Shown: one piece after another, positions 1 to 5,183 of the stretch | Numbering within the stretch: position 1 is the stretch's first letter | Layout: every line of letters begins with the position of its first letter | Assembly (NCBI GenBank): GCA_947378615.1 | Contig: CANCKV010000164.1 | Coordinates: 1-7,043, forward strand | Length of the DNA stretch: 7,043 nucleotides | Source: Chitinophagaceae bacterium | Lineage (GTDB): Bacteria > Bacteroidota > Bacteroidia > Chitinophagales > Chitinophagaceae | Reading direction: 5' to 3' | The notes under the pieces: model-generated | The model's input: only the letters and a program-made list of their open reading frames with translations | Database searches by the model: none | What the model was told of the DNA's origin: nothing | Translations under genes and position numbers: made by a program

Positions 1-355
1 GAAACAACAATTCCGATTCGATAGGATGCAAAATATTCTGATTTCTGCCATGCTACAAAGCAAACAGGTTTGGCTACCAATATTATATGAGCCCTCTCCG
101 ATTGAAAAAATACTTACCAATTGTACTATTGAACAAAAACTGATAGCACATTGTGAAGAATCCGTAAAAGCAAGTTTAAAAGACCTGCAATTGCAAGAAA
201 GCCTTCAAATACTGATTGGTCCCGAAGGAGACTTTAGTCCAAAGGAAATAGATATTGCCTTGCATAATAATTATGCACCCGTATCATTAGGAAATACTCG
301 TCTTCGGACAGAAACAGCAGGCGTAGTAGCGACATCGCTATTGATAAATTTATAA
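1..355 (+). CDS. rsmE: 16S rRNA (uracil-1498-N3)-methyltransferase RsmE, 3' part only
   Basis: This is the C-terminal 117 residues of RsmE, the SPOUT-family enzyme that uses S-adenosylmethionine to methylate N3 of U1498 in 16S rRNA of the 30S subunit. The frame is open from base 2, so the gene begins outside the window; the ATG at 26 is internal, and the residues before it (KQQFRFDR) continue into MQNILISAMLQS, a family segment. The knot region that binds the cofactor is seen in LIGPEGDFSPKEI and in SLGNTRLRTETAGVVA, which match the family's GPEGG/DF and LG-RILRTETA motifs. The stop is TAA at 353-355. A 14-base perfect AT palindrome (346-359) overlaps the stop, but it has no GC stem and is weak as a terminator. 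The gene converges on the lipoprotein gene at 926-1528. The identification is secure; only the upstream part is missing. Confidence 0.95.
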   Translation, partial: KQQFRFDRMQNILISAMLQSKQVWLPILYEPSPIEKILTNCTIEQKLIAHCEESVKASLKDLQLQESLQILIGPEGDFSPKEIDIALHNNYAPVSLGNTRLRTETAGVVATSLLINL

Positions 356-416
356 ATTTTAAGGCTTTTACTAAACTCTTTCTAGCGAATTATCTATTTT
401 TCACCATCATTATTTT

Positions 417-562
417 TTTTAGTCCAATAACTTCCTCTTTTAATCCAATAACTATCTCTTTTAGTCCATAATTATCTCTTTTAGTCGGTTTGCCATCTAT
501 TTTAGTCAAAATACTTCCTCTTTTAGTCCAATAACTATCTCTTTTAGTCCGTTATCCACTAG
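417..562. repeat. Imperfect tandem array, about seven 21-bp units
   Basis: Seven head-to-tail units begin at 417, 438, 459, 479, 500, 521 and 542. Each opens with TTTTAGTC or a close variant (TTTTAATC in unit 2), and most end in TCTC or TCCTC. Six units are 21 bases and the third is 20. Units 1, 2 and 6 share the middle AATAACT; units 4, 5 and 7 diverge in the middle while keeping the start, so the TTTTAGTC part is the better conserved half. The period is two helical turns, which would place the conserved half on the same DNA face each time; this is an observation on geometry, not proof of protein binding. The 20-base unit breaks any reading frame, and no start codon precedes the array, so I do not read it as coding. 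Confidence 0.85.
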
Positions 563-585
563 AAAACCGACTAAAAGAGATAATT
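470..585. repeat. Inverted copy of the 21-bp unit closing the tandem array
   Basis: The segment 564-585 is an exact 22-base reverse complement of 470-491, at the junction of units 3 and 4 of the array. The same inverted segment also pairs locally with the junction of units 6 and 7: 536-549 (TATCTCTTTTAGTC) against 569-582 (GACTAAAAGAGATA), a perfect 14-bp stem with a 19-base loop, extendable by two pairs past one mismatch. A transcript through this region could therefore form alternative hairpins. No T-run follows the stem on either strand, so a standard intrinsic terminator is not supported. Confidence 0.85.
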
Positions 586-801
586 GACAGTTGATGAAAG
601 ACAAGAATCAATCTGAAAAGAAAATTTTATTGGCAAAAATGCCAAAATAATGGCCGATGAATAAAAGATAGTGAAGAGTGAATAATTGAAAATGGAAAAT
701 GAAAAATGGGTTACTTGAAACTAATAAGAAAGAAAAATATAAAACAAATGAATTAAAAGAAAGAATTGTTAAGAAATATTGGCAGCAATTAATAATAAAA
801 A

Positions 802-878
802 AAGTGAAGTATTTGCGTCCTTTATCGTTTCTCCGTAATTGAAACAAGGAGACGAAAAAGATGACAGATACTTCACTT
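802..878. repeat. Long imperfect inverted repeat (hairpin)
   Basis: The outer arms AAGTGAAGTAT (802-812) and ATACTTCACTT (868-878) are perfect 11-base complements. The inner arms pair CG (826-827) and TCTCC (830-834) with GGAGACG (848-854), with a TT bulge and a 13-base loop at 835-847. The middle (813-825 against 855-867) pairs only partly. The whole forms a 77-base stem-loop between convergent genes, starting 48 bases after the lipoprotein gene stop. It could be a bidirectional terminator, a structured RNA or a small palindromic (MITE- or REP-like) element; the sequence alone does not decide. Confidence 0.6.
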
Positions 879-890
879 AAAATACAAAAG

Positions 891-910
891 AAATAAAATG
901 CATTCTATTT
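891..910 (-). terminator. AT palindrome after the lipoprotein gene, possible weak terminator
   Basis: The 20-base stretch is a palindrome centred on ATGCAT with one mismatched pair. In the minus-strand transcript it would fold as AAAUAGAA-UGCA-UUUUAUUU, an 8-bp stem with one G-U pair, followed by CUUUUGUAUUUU. It begins 15 bases past the TAG stop of the lipoprotein gene. Position and the U-rich tract suit an intrinsic terminator, but the stem has almost no GC pairs and would be unstable, so the call is tentative. Confidence 0.3.
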
Positions 911-925
911 TGTAATCATCAATTC

Positions 926-1528
926 CTATTTCTTTTCTCCCTTTGTAAGTGCAGTCAGCTTACCAATCGTTTCCCTTATTTCCTGAATACTATAAAAACG
1001 ATATACTTCAGGAACCTTATCCCCTTCTTTTTCTACAGAGGTCATCCGATGAAATGGACCAACAACAAATGCATCAATATTATCAGTAATCTTTACAGTC
1101 GTCTTAGGAAGAACAAAGAAGTTTCTATTTGCAGCTGAAATATTCTTTCCTTCAGTAAGTTGTTGCAAGGAATCAATATCTTTTTTTAGCTGTTCTTGTG
1201 TTGTCATCGACTTTGTTAAACGAGGGTCACTATATTTTTGATAACTGCCAATCAATGTATCAGCCTTTGCATTGACAACATACAAACCATTTTTGTCAAT
1301 AGACACGGTTGTATCCTTATTCAAACCCTTTATTTGCAAGTCAACCTTATCAGCCGTATTGTACGAAATAATCTTTTCGTCACTACCACTACCATTCACA
1401 AAAGTGATGGTTTTTGAGGCTTCATCCACTGTAGTCCCACCTTTAATATACACAATAACCTTTTTGTGATTTTCAGAACATGCTACTAACAGTATCAACG
1501 CCAAGCAATAAACAGTACTCTTTTTCAT
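926..1528 (-). CDS. Predicted lipoprotein of unknown function
   Basis: I do not recognise a family for this 200-residue protein. The N-terminus is a lipoprotein signal peptide: MKK, a hydrophobic core (about residues 5-16), then the lipobox LVAC with the lipidated cysteine at residue 17. The mature protein would be about 184 residues on the periplasmic or outer-membrane side. Residues 23-95 alternate in a beta-strand-like way (KKVIVYIKGG, TITFVNGSGS, DKVDLQIKG, GLYVVNAKADTLIGSYQKY). Residues 110-130 (TQEQLKKDIDSLQQLTEGKN) look helical, a second beta-like part follows (NFFVLPKTTVKITDN, DAFVVGPFHRM), and a charged helix ends the chain. No enzyme motif is visible. The ATG at 1526-1528 is chosen because it opens the signal peptide; no Shine-Dalgarno precedes it, only an A/T-rich leader. 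The gene lies 792 bases downstream of the export cluster on the same strand, so it most likely has its own promoter. A link to the exporter is not shown. Confidence 0.85.
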   Translation of the reverse strand: MKKSTVYCLALILLVACSENHKKVIVYIKGGTTVDEASKTITFVNGSGSDEKIISYNTADKVDLQIKGLNKDTTVSIDKNGLYVVNAKADTLIGSYQKYSDPRLTKSMTTQEQLKKDIDSLQQLTEGKNISAANRNFFVLPKTTVKITDNIDAFVVGPFHRMTSVEKEGDKVPEVYRFYSIQEIRETIGKLTALTKGEKK

Positions 1529-1906
1529 GTAAAATTATTTAGTTTTATAAATAGGGGTGCAAGGTCTGTGTTTTATTTCAACAATTTATTGACAAATGTT
1601 TGGTTTTAAAAATAGTTTATTAATACAGCATTTTTTATATTCTAATAAACTTACTATGAAAAGGAACAAAACTATCTTTCATTCAATGATATACCTATTC
1701 GGAAATAGATTATATATCAATTAGTATAAATTGAAAGGGTAGATGTTTCTTATTTATATGACTTGAAGAAAAGAGAAAAAGCTAAACTCGCAGGCACATT
1801 GAAATGACATAAGCTTCTTTGTTTTTTAATGAAAAGAAAAAAATAGCTAGTAAAATGCTGTTTTCGAAATGTATATTCATAAATCAATTTTGTTAAATTA
1901 AGGAAC

Positions 1907-2186
1907 GACTGTCAGGTTGAGACAGTAAATAGAGTTTCTCAAGTTTTTTGAGACAACAAATTATTAACTACGAAAATCAGGGTGATTGTCAGGCTGAGCC
2001 CCGTCGAAACAGTAAAGAGGATAAACTTTCATCATTATTTTTCAAACAAATAAACTACTTGTCATTAGCAGCCTGTCGAACCCGGAGTCAATAATTTAAT
2101 CCGTAAGTTAAAAGATATCATTAGCAGTTTATCGAAGTGCAAGTAACTTAAACCAACCCGCCTTCGAGAGCCTCAGTCTGAAATCC
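1907..2186. repeat. Cluster of five decayed REP-like palindromic repeats
   Basis: Five copies of a motif close to GTCAGGCTGAGCCTGTCGAA occur in 280 bases. They are 1909-1925 (shortened), 1987-2008, 2061-2080, 2117-2136 and, in inverted orientation, 2161-2186 (CCTTCGAGAGCCTCAGTCTG and following). Copies three and four agree at 16 of 20 positions and share a variant form with TCATTAGCAG. From general knowledge, repeats with TGTCGAA and its complement TTCGACA joined to CTGAG are common intergenic elements in Bacteroidota genomes. The copies here have diverged from one another, so they look old. No transposase lies in the window. Confidence 0.65.
1984..2020 (+). repeat. Best-preserved REP-like copy
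   Basis: The copy reads TGTCAGGCTGAG then CCCCGTCGAA and is followed by ACAGTAAAGAGG. The shortened copy at 1907-1934 has the same left flank (GACTGTCAGGTTGAG against GATTGTCAGGCTGAG) and right flank (ACAGTAAATAGAG) but lacks the ten bases corresponding to 1999-2008. The two are therefore homologous over more than the core motif, which suggests local duplication or insertion of the same longer element. Confidence 0.6.
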
Positions 2187-2320
2187 TTATTTTCGGTCAG
2201 TACACTAAACTAAACGACATTGTTTCATAAATAGTAAAAGAGTTAATTCAGTTAGTTTTTTGAAAATATAGAAGGTGATTAATTTATTTTATTTAGTATT
2301 CTTTACAAATAGTACATCTT

Positions 2321-3721
2321 TTATAACAATCCCGCAACCCAATCAACCGCATATTTTGCTTTTTTATATTTTACAGTTAAGTCAATTTGCTTTTGTGCCA
2401 CCTCTAGCACTTTATTTTCGCGAGAATTAATTAAAAAAAGTGTGCTTTCTCCTTGAGCAAATTTCAATTCCTCATTCTTTAATAACAATACACTATTTGA
2501 ATAAATAGATAGCATCGTATTTAATTGCTGTTGAAGTAAATTACTTTCGGTATGGTAATAACGAATTTTATTTTCTATTTGACATTTTTTATAGGCTAGT
2601 TCTAAATTCGCTTCTTTAATTTTTAATTTCGCTTTAGAATACTCTCCTCTTCCTTCTCTAAAAAGCAAGGGCATTTTGAAATCAAAGCCCCACTTGTAAT
2701 TTTTTTCAAAATATGCTCCATCCATTTTTTTAGGCTCATAATAACCCTTACTAAGCACATTCGCTTTTACGTTAAAATAGGGCAAAAGATTTTGAAACTT
2801 TAATTTTTTCTCAATGTTGAGTGATTCTATTTTCGATTCATAACTTTTAATAAAAGGACTTTTGTTATTGCTTTGCGTTAAGAAATAATCTACAGGCTCT
2901 ATTAAATCTAATTGACTAGCAAAAAGTAGTGTATCTGGAATATAGCTTTCAGGTAATAAATAAGGCTTTTCTTGTTCATCCCATAAATAAGTGGAAAGTT
3001 GAAATCCACAACTTTTTAATTTCAAGAGGGCCTCTGTTTCTAAAAGCTGATAACTATTTAATTGATTATATGCCTCGATAGTATCCATTTCAGAACGTTC
3101 GCCGTTTATAAATCCTAATTTTATAAGCCTTAATCTAGTAGTAGCATTTTCTAGAAACTTATTATAAATTTTATATTGTTTAAATGCACCTGTCCACTGC
3201 CAATAATCATTATAAGCTTCAAATAATAAGTTATTAATTACAATTCTTTTTTCTTGTTCACTTTGATTAAAAAGTATTTTGGCTTGTTGTAAGGCAGCCC
3301 TTCTTTTATCAATCATAAATCCTTTTGCAAGTGCTATTTCTACACCAATATAACTTGATTTTCCTTTTGAATATTCTGGATTAAGGTATAATCCATCATT
3401 TGTTTCGATTCCTGTTTTAATATCTAAAGGTAAGCTTGTTGGAATCTTAAGTTCAGGACTACTGTATTGATAATAATTTTTTCCATCAAAGGTTTTTTGC
3501 AACGCATCTAATTCGAGTAATGGGTCAAAACTTCCCTTCGCAGACTGAATTTCGGCGGATGCTTTATTCACTATAATATTAGCTTGCTTTGCAACAGGAT
3601 GATTTGTTTTGATAGAAGTCAAAAATGCATCAATCGTATAAATGGATTGCTGTGCAAAACACATTATTGATACAAAATTTATAATTATAATTTGTGAAAC
3701 TCTCTTGATATAATAATTCAT
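2321..3721 (-). CDS. TolC-family outer-membrane efflux protein
   Basis: This 466-residue protein is the outer-membrane channel of the export system encoded by the cluster. Family members form trimers: a beta-barrel in the outer membrane joined to a long alpha-helical tunnel in the periplasm. A signal peptide spans residues 1-23 (MNYYIKRVSQIIIINFVSIM then CFA), with predicted cleavage before QQS. The mature N-terminus, IDAFLTSIKTNHPVAKQANI, is the typical first TolC repeat, and GSFDPLLELDA follows. A second half-repeat of the same kind is seen around YFLTQSNNKSPFIKSYESKI, and the C-terminal part is long amphipathic helix rich in K, E and Q. Length fits the family. The frame is open upstream to an ATG at 3833-3835, but that start would overlap the adaptor gene by 101 bases and bury the signal peptide, so I choose the ATG at 3719-3721. 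It lies 13 bases after the adaptor stop and has AAGG six bases upstream, indicating co-translation in one operon. Confidence 0.9.
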   Translation of the reverse strand: MNYYIKRVSQIIIINFVSIMCFAQQSIYTIDAFLTSIKTNHPVAKQANIIVNKASAEIQSAKGSFDPLLELDALQKTFDGKNYYQYSSPELKIPTSLPLDIKTGIETNDGLYLNPEYSKGKSSYIGVEIALAKGFMIDKRRAALQQAKILFNQSEQEKRIVINNLLFEAYNDYWQWTGAFKQYKIYNKFLENATTRLRLIKLGFINGERSEMDTIEAYNQLNSYQLLETEALLKLKSCGFQLSTYLWDEQEKPYLLPESYIPDTLLFASQLDLIEPVDYFLTQSNNKSPFIKSYESKIESLNIEKKLKFQNLLPYFNVKANVLSKGYYEPKKMDGAYFEKNYKWGFDFKMPLLFREGRGEYSKAKLKIKEANLELAYKKCQIENKIRYYHTESNLLQQQLNTMLSIYSNSVLLLKNEELKFAQGESTLFLINSRENKVLEVAQKQIDLTVKYKKAKYAVDWVAGLL

Positions 3722-3727
3722 GGGTAA

Positions 3728-3731
3728 CCTT
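3728..3731 (-). promoter_or_regulatory. Ribosome binding site that decides the TolC-like start
   Basis: On the minus strand AAGG sits six bases before the ATG at 3719-3721, within the 13-base gap after the adaptor stop. It supports the internal start that opens with a signal peptide over the longer upstream start. Confidence 0.6.
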
Positions 3732-3734
3732 GAT

Positions 3735-5126
3735 TTACTTTTTATTTTGAGTGCTTGTTTCCTTGTCTTTTGAGTTTGCTTTTGCATCTTTTTCCGAACT
3801 AATTGAGGGTTTGTAATAATCAGGAGGGAATCCATTTATATTTCGCCACAATTCATAATAAATAGGCACATCTTTCAATAAGGCAATACCTGTTGCACCA
3901 CATCCTAATCTTATTTCTTTAGGCCACCTTTTTTCTGTAGAATCTTCAGCCACTAATATTCGATATTTCCCATTACTTGCCAAAGAAGACTCAATCGCTA
4001 CAACCTTGCCTCCAAATGTTCCATAACTATTTTTAGGCCATCCACTAAATAAGATTGCAGGAAAACCATCAAAAACAAATCGAACTTTTTGTCCTAGATT
4101 AATTAATGGGATGTTCATAGGTTCTACATACATTTCAACCGCATAATTACTTGTTGTAGGAACTATTTCTGCTACGGTCTCACCCTCTTTTAGCATTTCG
4201 CCAATTCCCTCCTTTTTTGCTTTAATTATCTGACCACTTTGTGGAGCTATAATATAATAATATTGACTTCTAGCAGTATAGCTTGCATATACATTTTGAA
4301 GTTTTGATACTTCCGATTCTGTACTAGCCACATTTGAAAGGGAGGTAAACATTTCTCCTTCTGTCTTCGAAATTTTATCTATATAATCTTGAATGGCACT
4401 ATTTTTTTCAATACGTAAGCCTACTAATTCTTGCTTACTCTGTAAATATTTATTCTCAATTCCGTTCCTCTTTGATTGAATATTTTGAAAACTAACCTTT
4501 CTTTTTTCAAAATCTACCAAAGAAATAGCTCCACCATCTAACATTGTTTTACCGGCTTCAATTTGCCTTTTTGAAATATTAAATTCATTCTTAGCAGCCA
4601 CTAAATCATTGCTATCTATTTCAACTTTTAATTGCTGTTGCTGTAGCTTATTATTTAATGATTGTAGCTTTAAATTCTTTCCTTCTTTTAATGCTTCAAT
4701 TTGCTTTTCGGCAGTAGCTGCCTTACTTCTATAACTTTCGATGCTTTTTTCTTTTGCAGTAATTTGCTGTTGAGTTCTAGAAAGAAGTAAGGGGTCAAAG
4801 TATTCTACTTTTGTTTCTCCAAGTTGCAATAGTGTATCACCTACATTCACAAAGTCGCCTTCTTTTATATACCATTTCAAGACTTTGCCTGCGATTACAG
4901 TATTTACTTCTTGCAATCTCTGTTCTTGCCTAAGTGTAGTAATATTTCCTTTTGCACGAATATTTTGAGTCCATGGCAAAAACAATAGGATGATTCCAAC
5001 AATTGAAACGGCATAAAGCCATTGTTTGATATTACTCTTTCTACCAATTTTATATATATTTTTAAACGAGCTGAATTGATTCGATAAATTAATATCCTCA
5101 ACATCAATTTCTGTGAATGATTTCAT
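3735..5126 (-). CDS. HlyD-family periplasmic adaptor (membrane fusion protein)
   Basis: This 463-residue protein should bridge the inner-membrane ABC exporter and the outer-membrane channel. A short cytoplasmic N-terminus is followed by one membrane segment at about 36-53 (WLYAVSIVGIILLFLPW). The first half of the lipoyl (barrel-sandwich) domain is at 73-104 (VIAGKVLKWYIKEGDFVNVG). A long coiled-coil hairpin runs from about 113 to 287, rich in Q, K, E and S. The second lipoyl half is at 291-323 (IIAPQSGQIIKAKKEGIGEM), and a beta-barrel domain follows (VEMYVEPMNIPLINLGQKVR, FVFDGFPAILFSGWP). Residues 418-440 (KDVPIYYELWRNINGFPPDY) precede a charged low-complexity tail at 441-463. The size and single N-terminal membrane anchor match type I secretion adaptors better than the lipid-anchored RND kind. 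The gene follows the ABC gene after 57 bases. Its own ATG has no Shine-Dalgarno, only an A-rich leader; an 8-codon ORF with a good one ends four bases before it. Confidence 0.93.
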   Translation of the reverse strand: MKSFTEIDVEDINLSNQFSSFKNIYKIGRKSNIKQWLYAVSIVGIILLFLPWTQNIRAKGNITTLRQEQRLQEVNTVIAGKVLKWYIKEGDFVNVGDTLLQLGETKVEYFDPLLLSRTQQQITAKEKSIESYRSKAATAEKQIEALKEGKNLKLQSLNNKLQQQQLKVEIDSNDLVAAKNEFNISKRQIEAGKTMLDGGAISLVDFEKRKVSFQNIQSKRNGIENKYLQSKQELVGLRIEKNSAIQDYIDKISKTEGEMFTSLSNVASTESEVSKLQNVYASYTARSQYYYIIAPQSGQIIKAKKEGIGEMLKEGETVAEIVPTTSNYAVEMYVEPMNIPLINLGQKVRFVFDGFPAILFSGWPKNSYGTFGGKVVAIESSLASNGKYRILVAEDSTEKRWPKEIRLGCGATGIALLKDVPIYYELWRNINGFPPDYYKPSISSEKDAKANSKDKETSTQNKK

Positions 5127-5130
5127 TTTG

Positions 5131-5157
5131 TTAACTATTTTTCTTTGTTAAAAACAT
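5131..5157 (-). CDS. Possible 8-codon leader ORF before the adaptor gene
   Basis: In the gap between the ABC and adaptor genes, the minus strand reads AAGGA (5166-5170), an 8-base spacer, then ATG and seven more codons (MFLTKKNS) with TAA at 5131-5133. The stop is four bases before the adaptor ATG. The adaptor itself has no Shine-Dalgarno, so ribosomes ending on this ORF could restart on it. The ORF is in another frame (31 bases upstream), so it is not a longer adaptor start. It could be chance: very short ORFs are common in AT-rich gaps. Confidence 0.25.
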   Translation of the reverse strand: MFLTKKNS

Positions 5158-5183
5158 AATTTGAATCCTTAAACAATAAAGTT

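Larger units (their letters stand above)
356..925. other. Gene-free spacer between convergent genes
   Basis: This 570-base spacer separates rsmE from the convergent lipoprotein gene. I see no convincing gene in it. It contains the 21-bp tandem array (417-562) with a terminal inverted copy, a small hairpin (TTGGC at 630-634 against GCCAA at 641-645), a low-complexity GAAAATGG-like stretch (about 670-710), the long imperfect hairpin at 802-878 and an AT palindrome at 891-910. A 79-codon open frame on the minus strand (608-847) is composed mostly of F, L, I, Y and S, as expected from AT-rich non-coding DNA. Convergent genes need termination here in both directions, which some of the hairpins may provide, but none is a textbook GC-stem plus T-run terminator. 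Confidence 0.75.
1529..2320. other. Long gene-free spacer with decayed repeats
   Basis: This 792-base spacer lies between the lipoprotein gene and the end of the export cluster. I see no convincing gene on either strand. The right half (1909-2186) holds at least five REP-like copies described separately. The left part should contain the promoter of the lipoprotein gene, but I find no clean match to the Bacteroidota pattern (TTTG near -33 with TAnnTTTG near -7). A 25-codon frame at 1730-1807 reads protein-like (IERVDVSYLYDLKKREKAKL) but lacks a start codon. No clear terminator for the export cluster is seen just left of 2321. Confidence 0.7.

Noticed and set aside
417..585. CRISPR array
   Set aside because: The units abut directly with no spacers between them and differ from one another. 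No cas genes are present.
417..590. Possible heptapeptide-repeat coding in the tandem array (FSPITIS-like reading)
   Set aside because: The 20-base third unit shifts the frame into a stop, and no start codon precedes the repeats.
630..645. TTGGC-GCCAA hairpin as a terminator
   Set aside because: The stem is only five base pairs and no T-run follows directly on the plus strand. On the minus strand the tract is broken, and the site is about 280 bases past the nearest gene end.
670..710. Low-complexity GAAAATGG-type stretch as an iteron or origin
   Set aside because: The repeat is short and irregular, with no replication gene or DnaA-box cluster nearby. Such stretches are common in AT-rich spacers.
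608..847. 79-codon open frame on the minus strand in the rsmE-lipoprotein spacer
   Set aside because: Its composition is almost entirely F, L, I, Y, S and N, it has no recognisable domain or ribosome binding site, and its start lies within the 802-878 hairpin. It reads as chance in AT-rich DNA.
1272..1469. 65-codon open frame on the plus strand
   Set aside because: It lies antisense inside the lipoprotein gene, whose signal peptide and lipobox make the minus-strand reading the real one.
1730..1807. 25-codon protein-like frame on the plus strand (IERVDVSYLYDLKKREKAKL and on)
   Set aside because: It has no start codon, is bounded closely by stops and matches no family I can name. It may be a gene relic, but there is no evidence beyond its look.
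3722..3835. Longer start for the TolC-like protein at 3835
   Set aside because: The extra 38 residues are basic and overlap the adaptor gene by 101 bases, and they would place the signal peptide inside the protein. The start at 3721 has AAGG upstream and opens directly with the signal peptide.
4904..5107. 67-codon open frame on the minus strand
   Set aside because: It overlaps the adaptor gene in another frame, where the membrane segment and lipoyl domain show the true reading.
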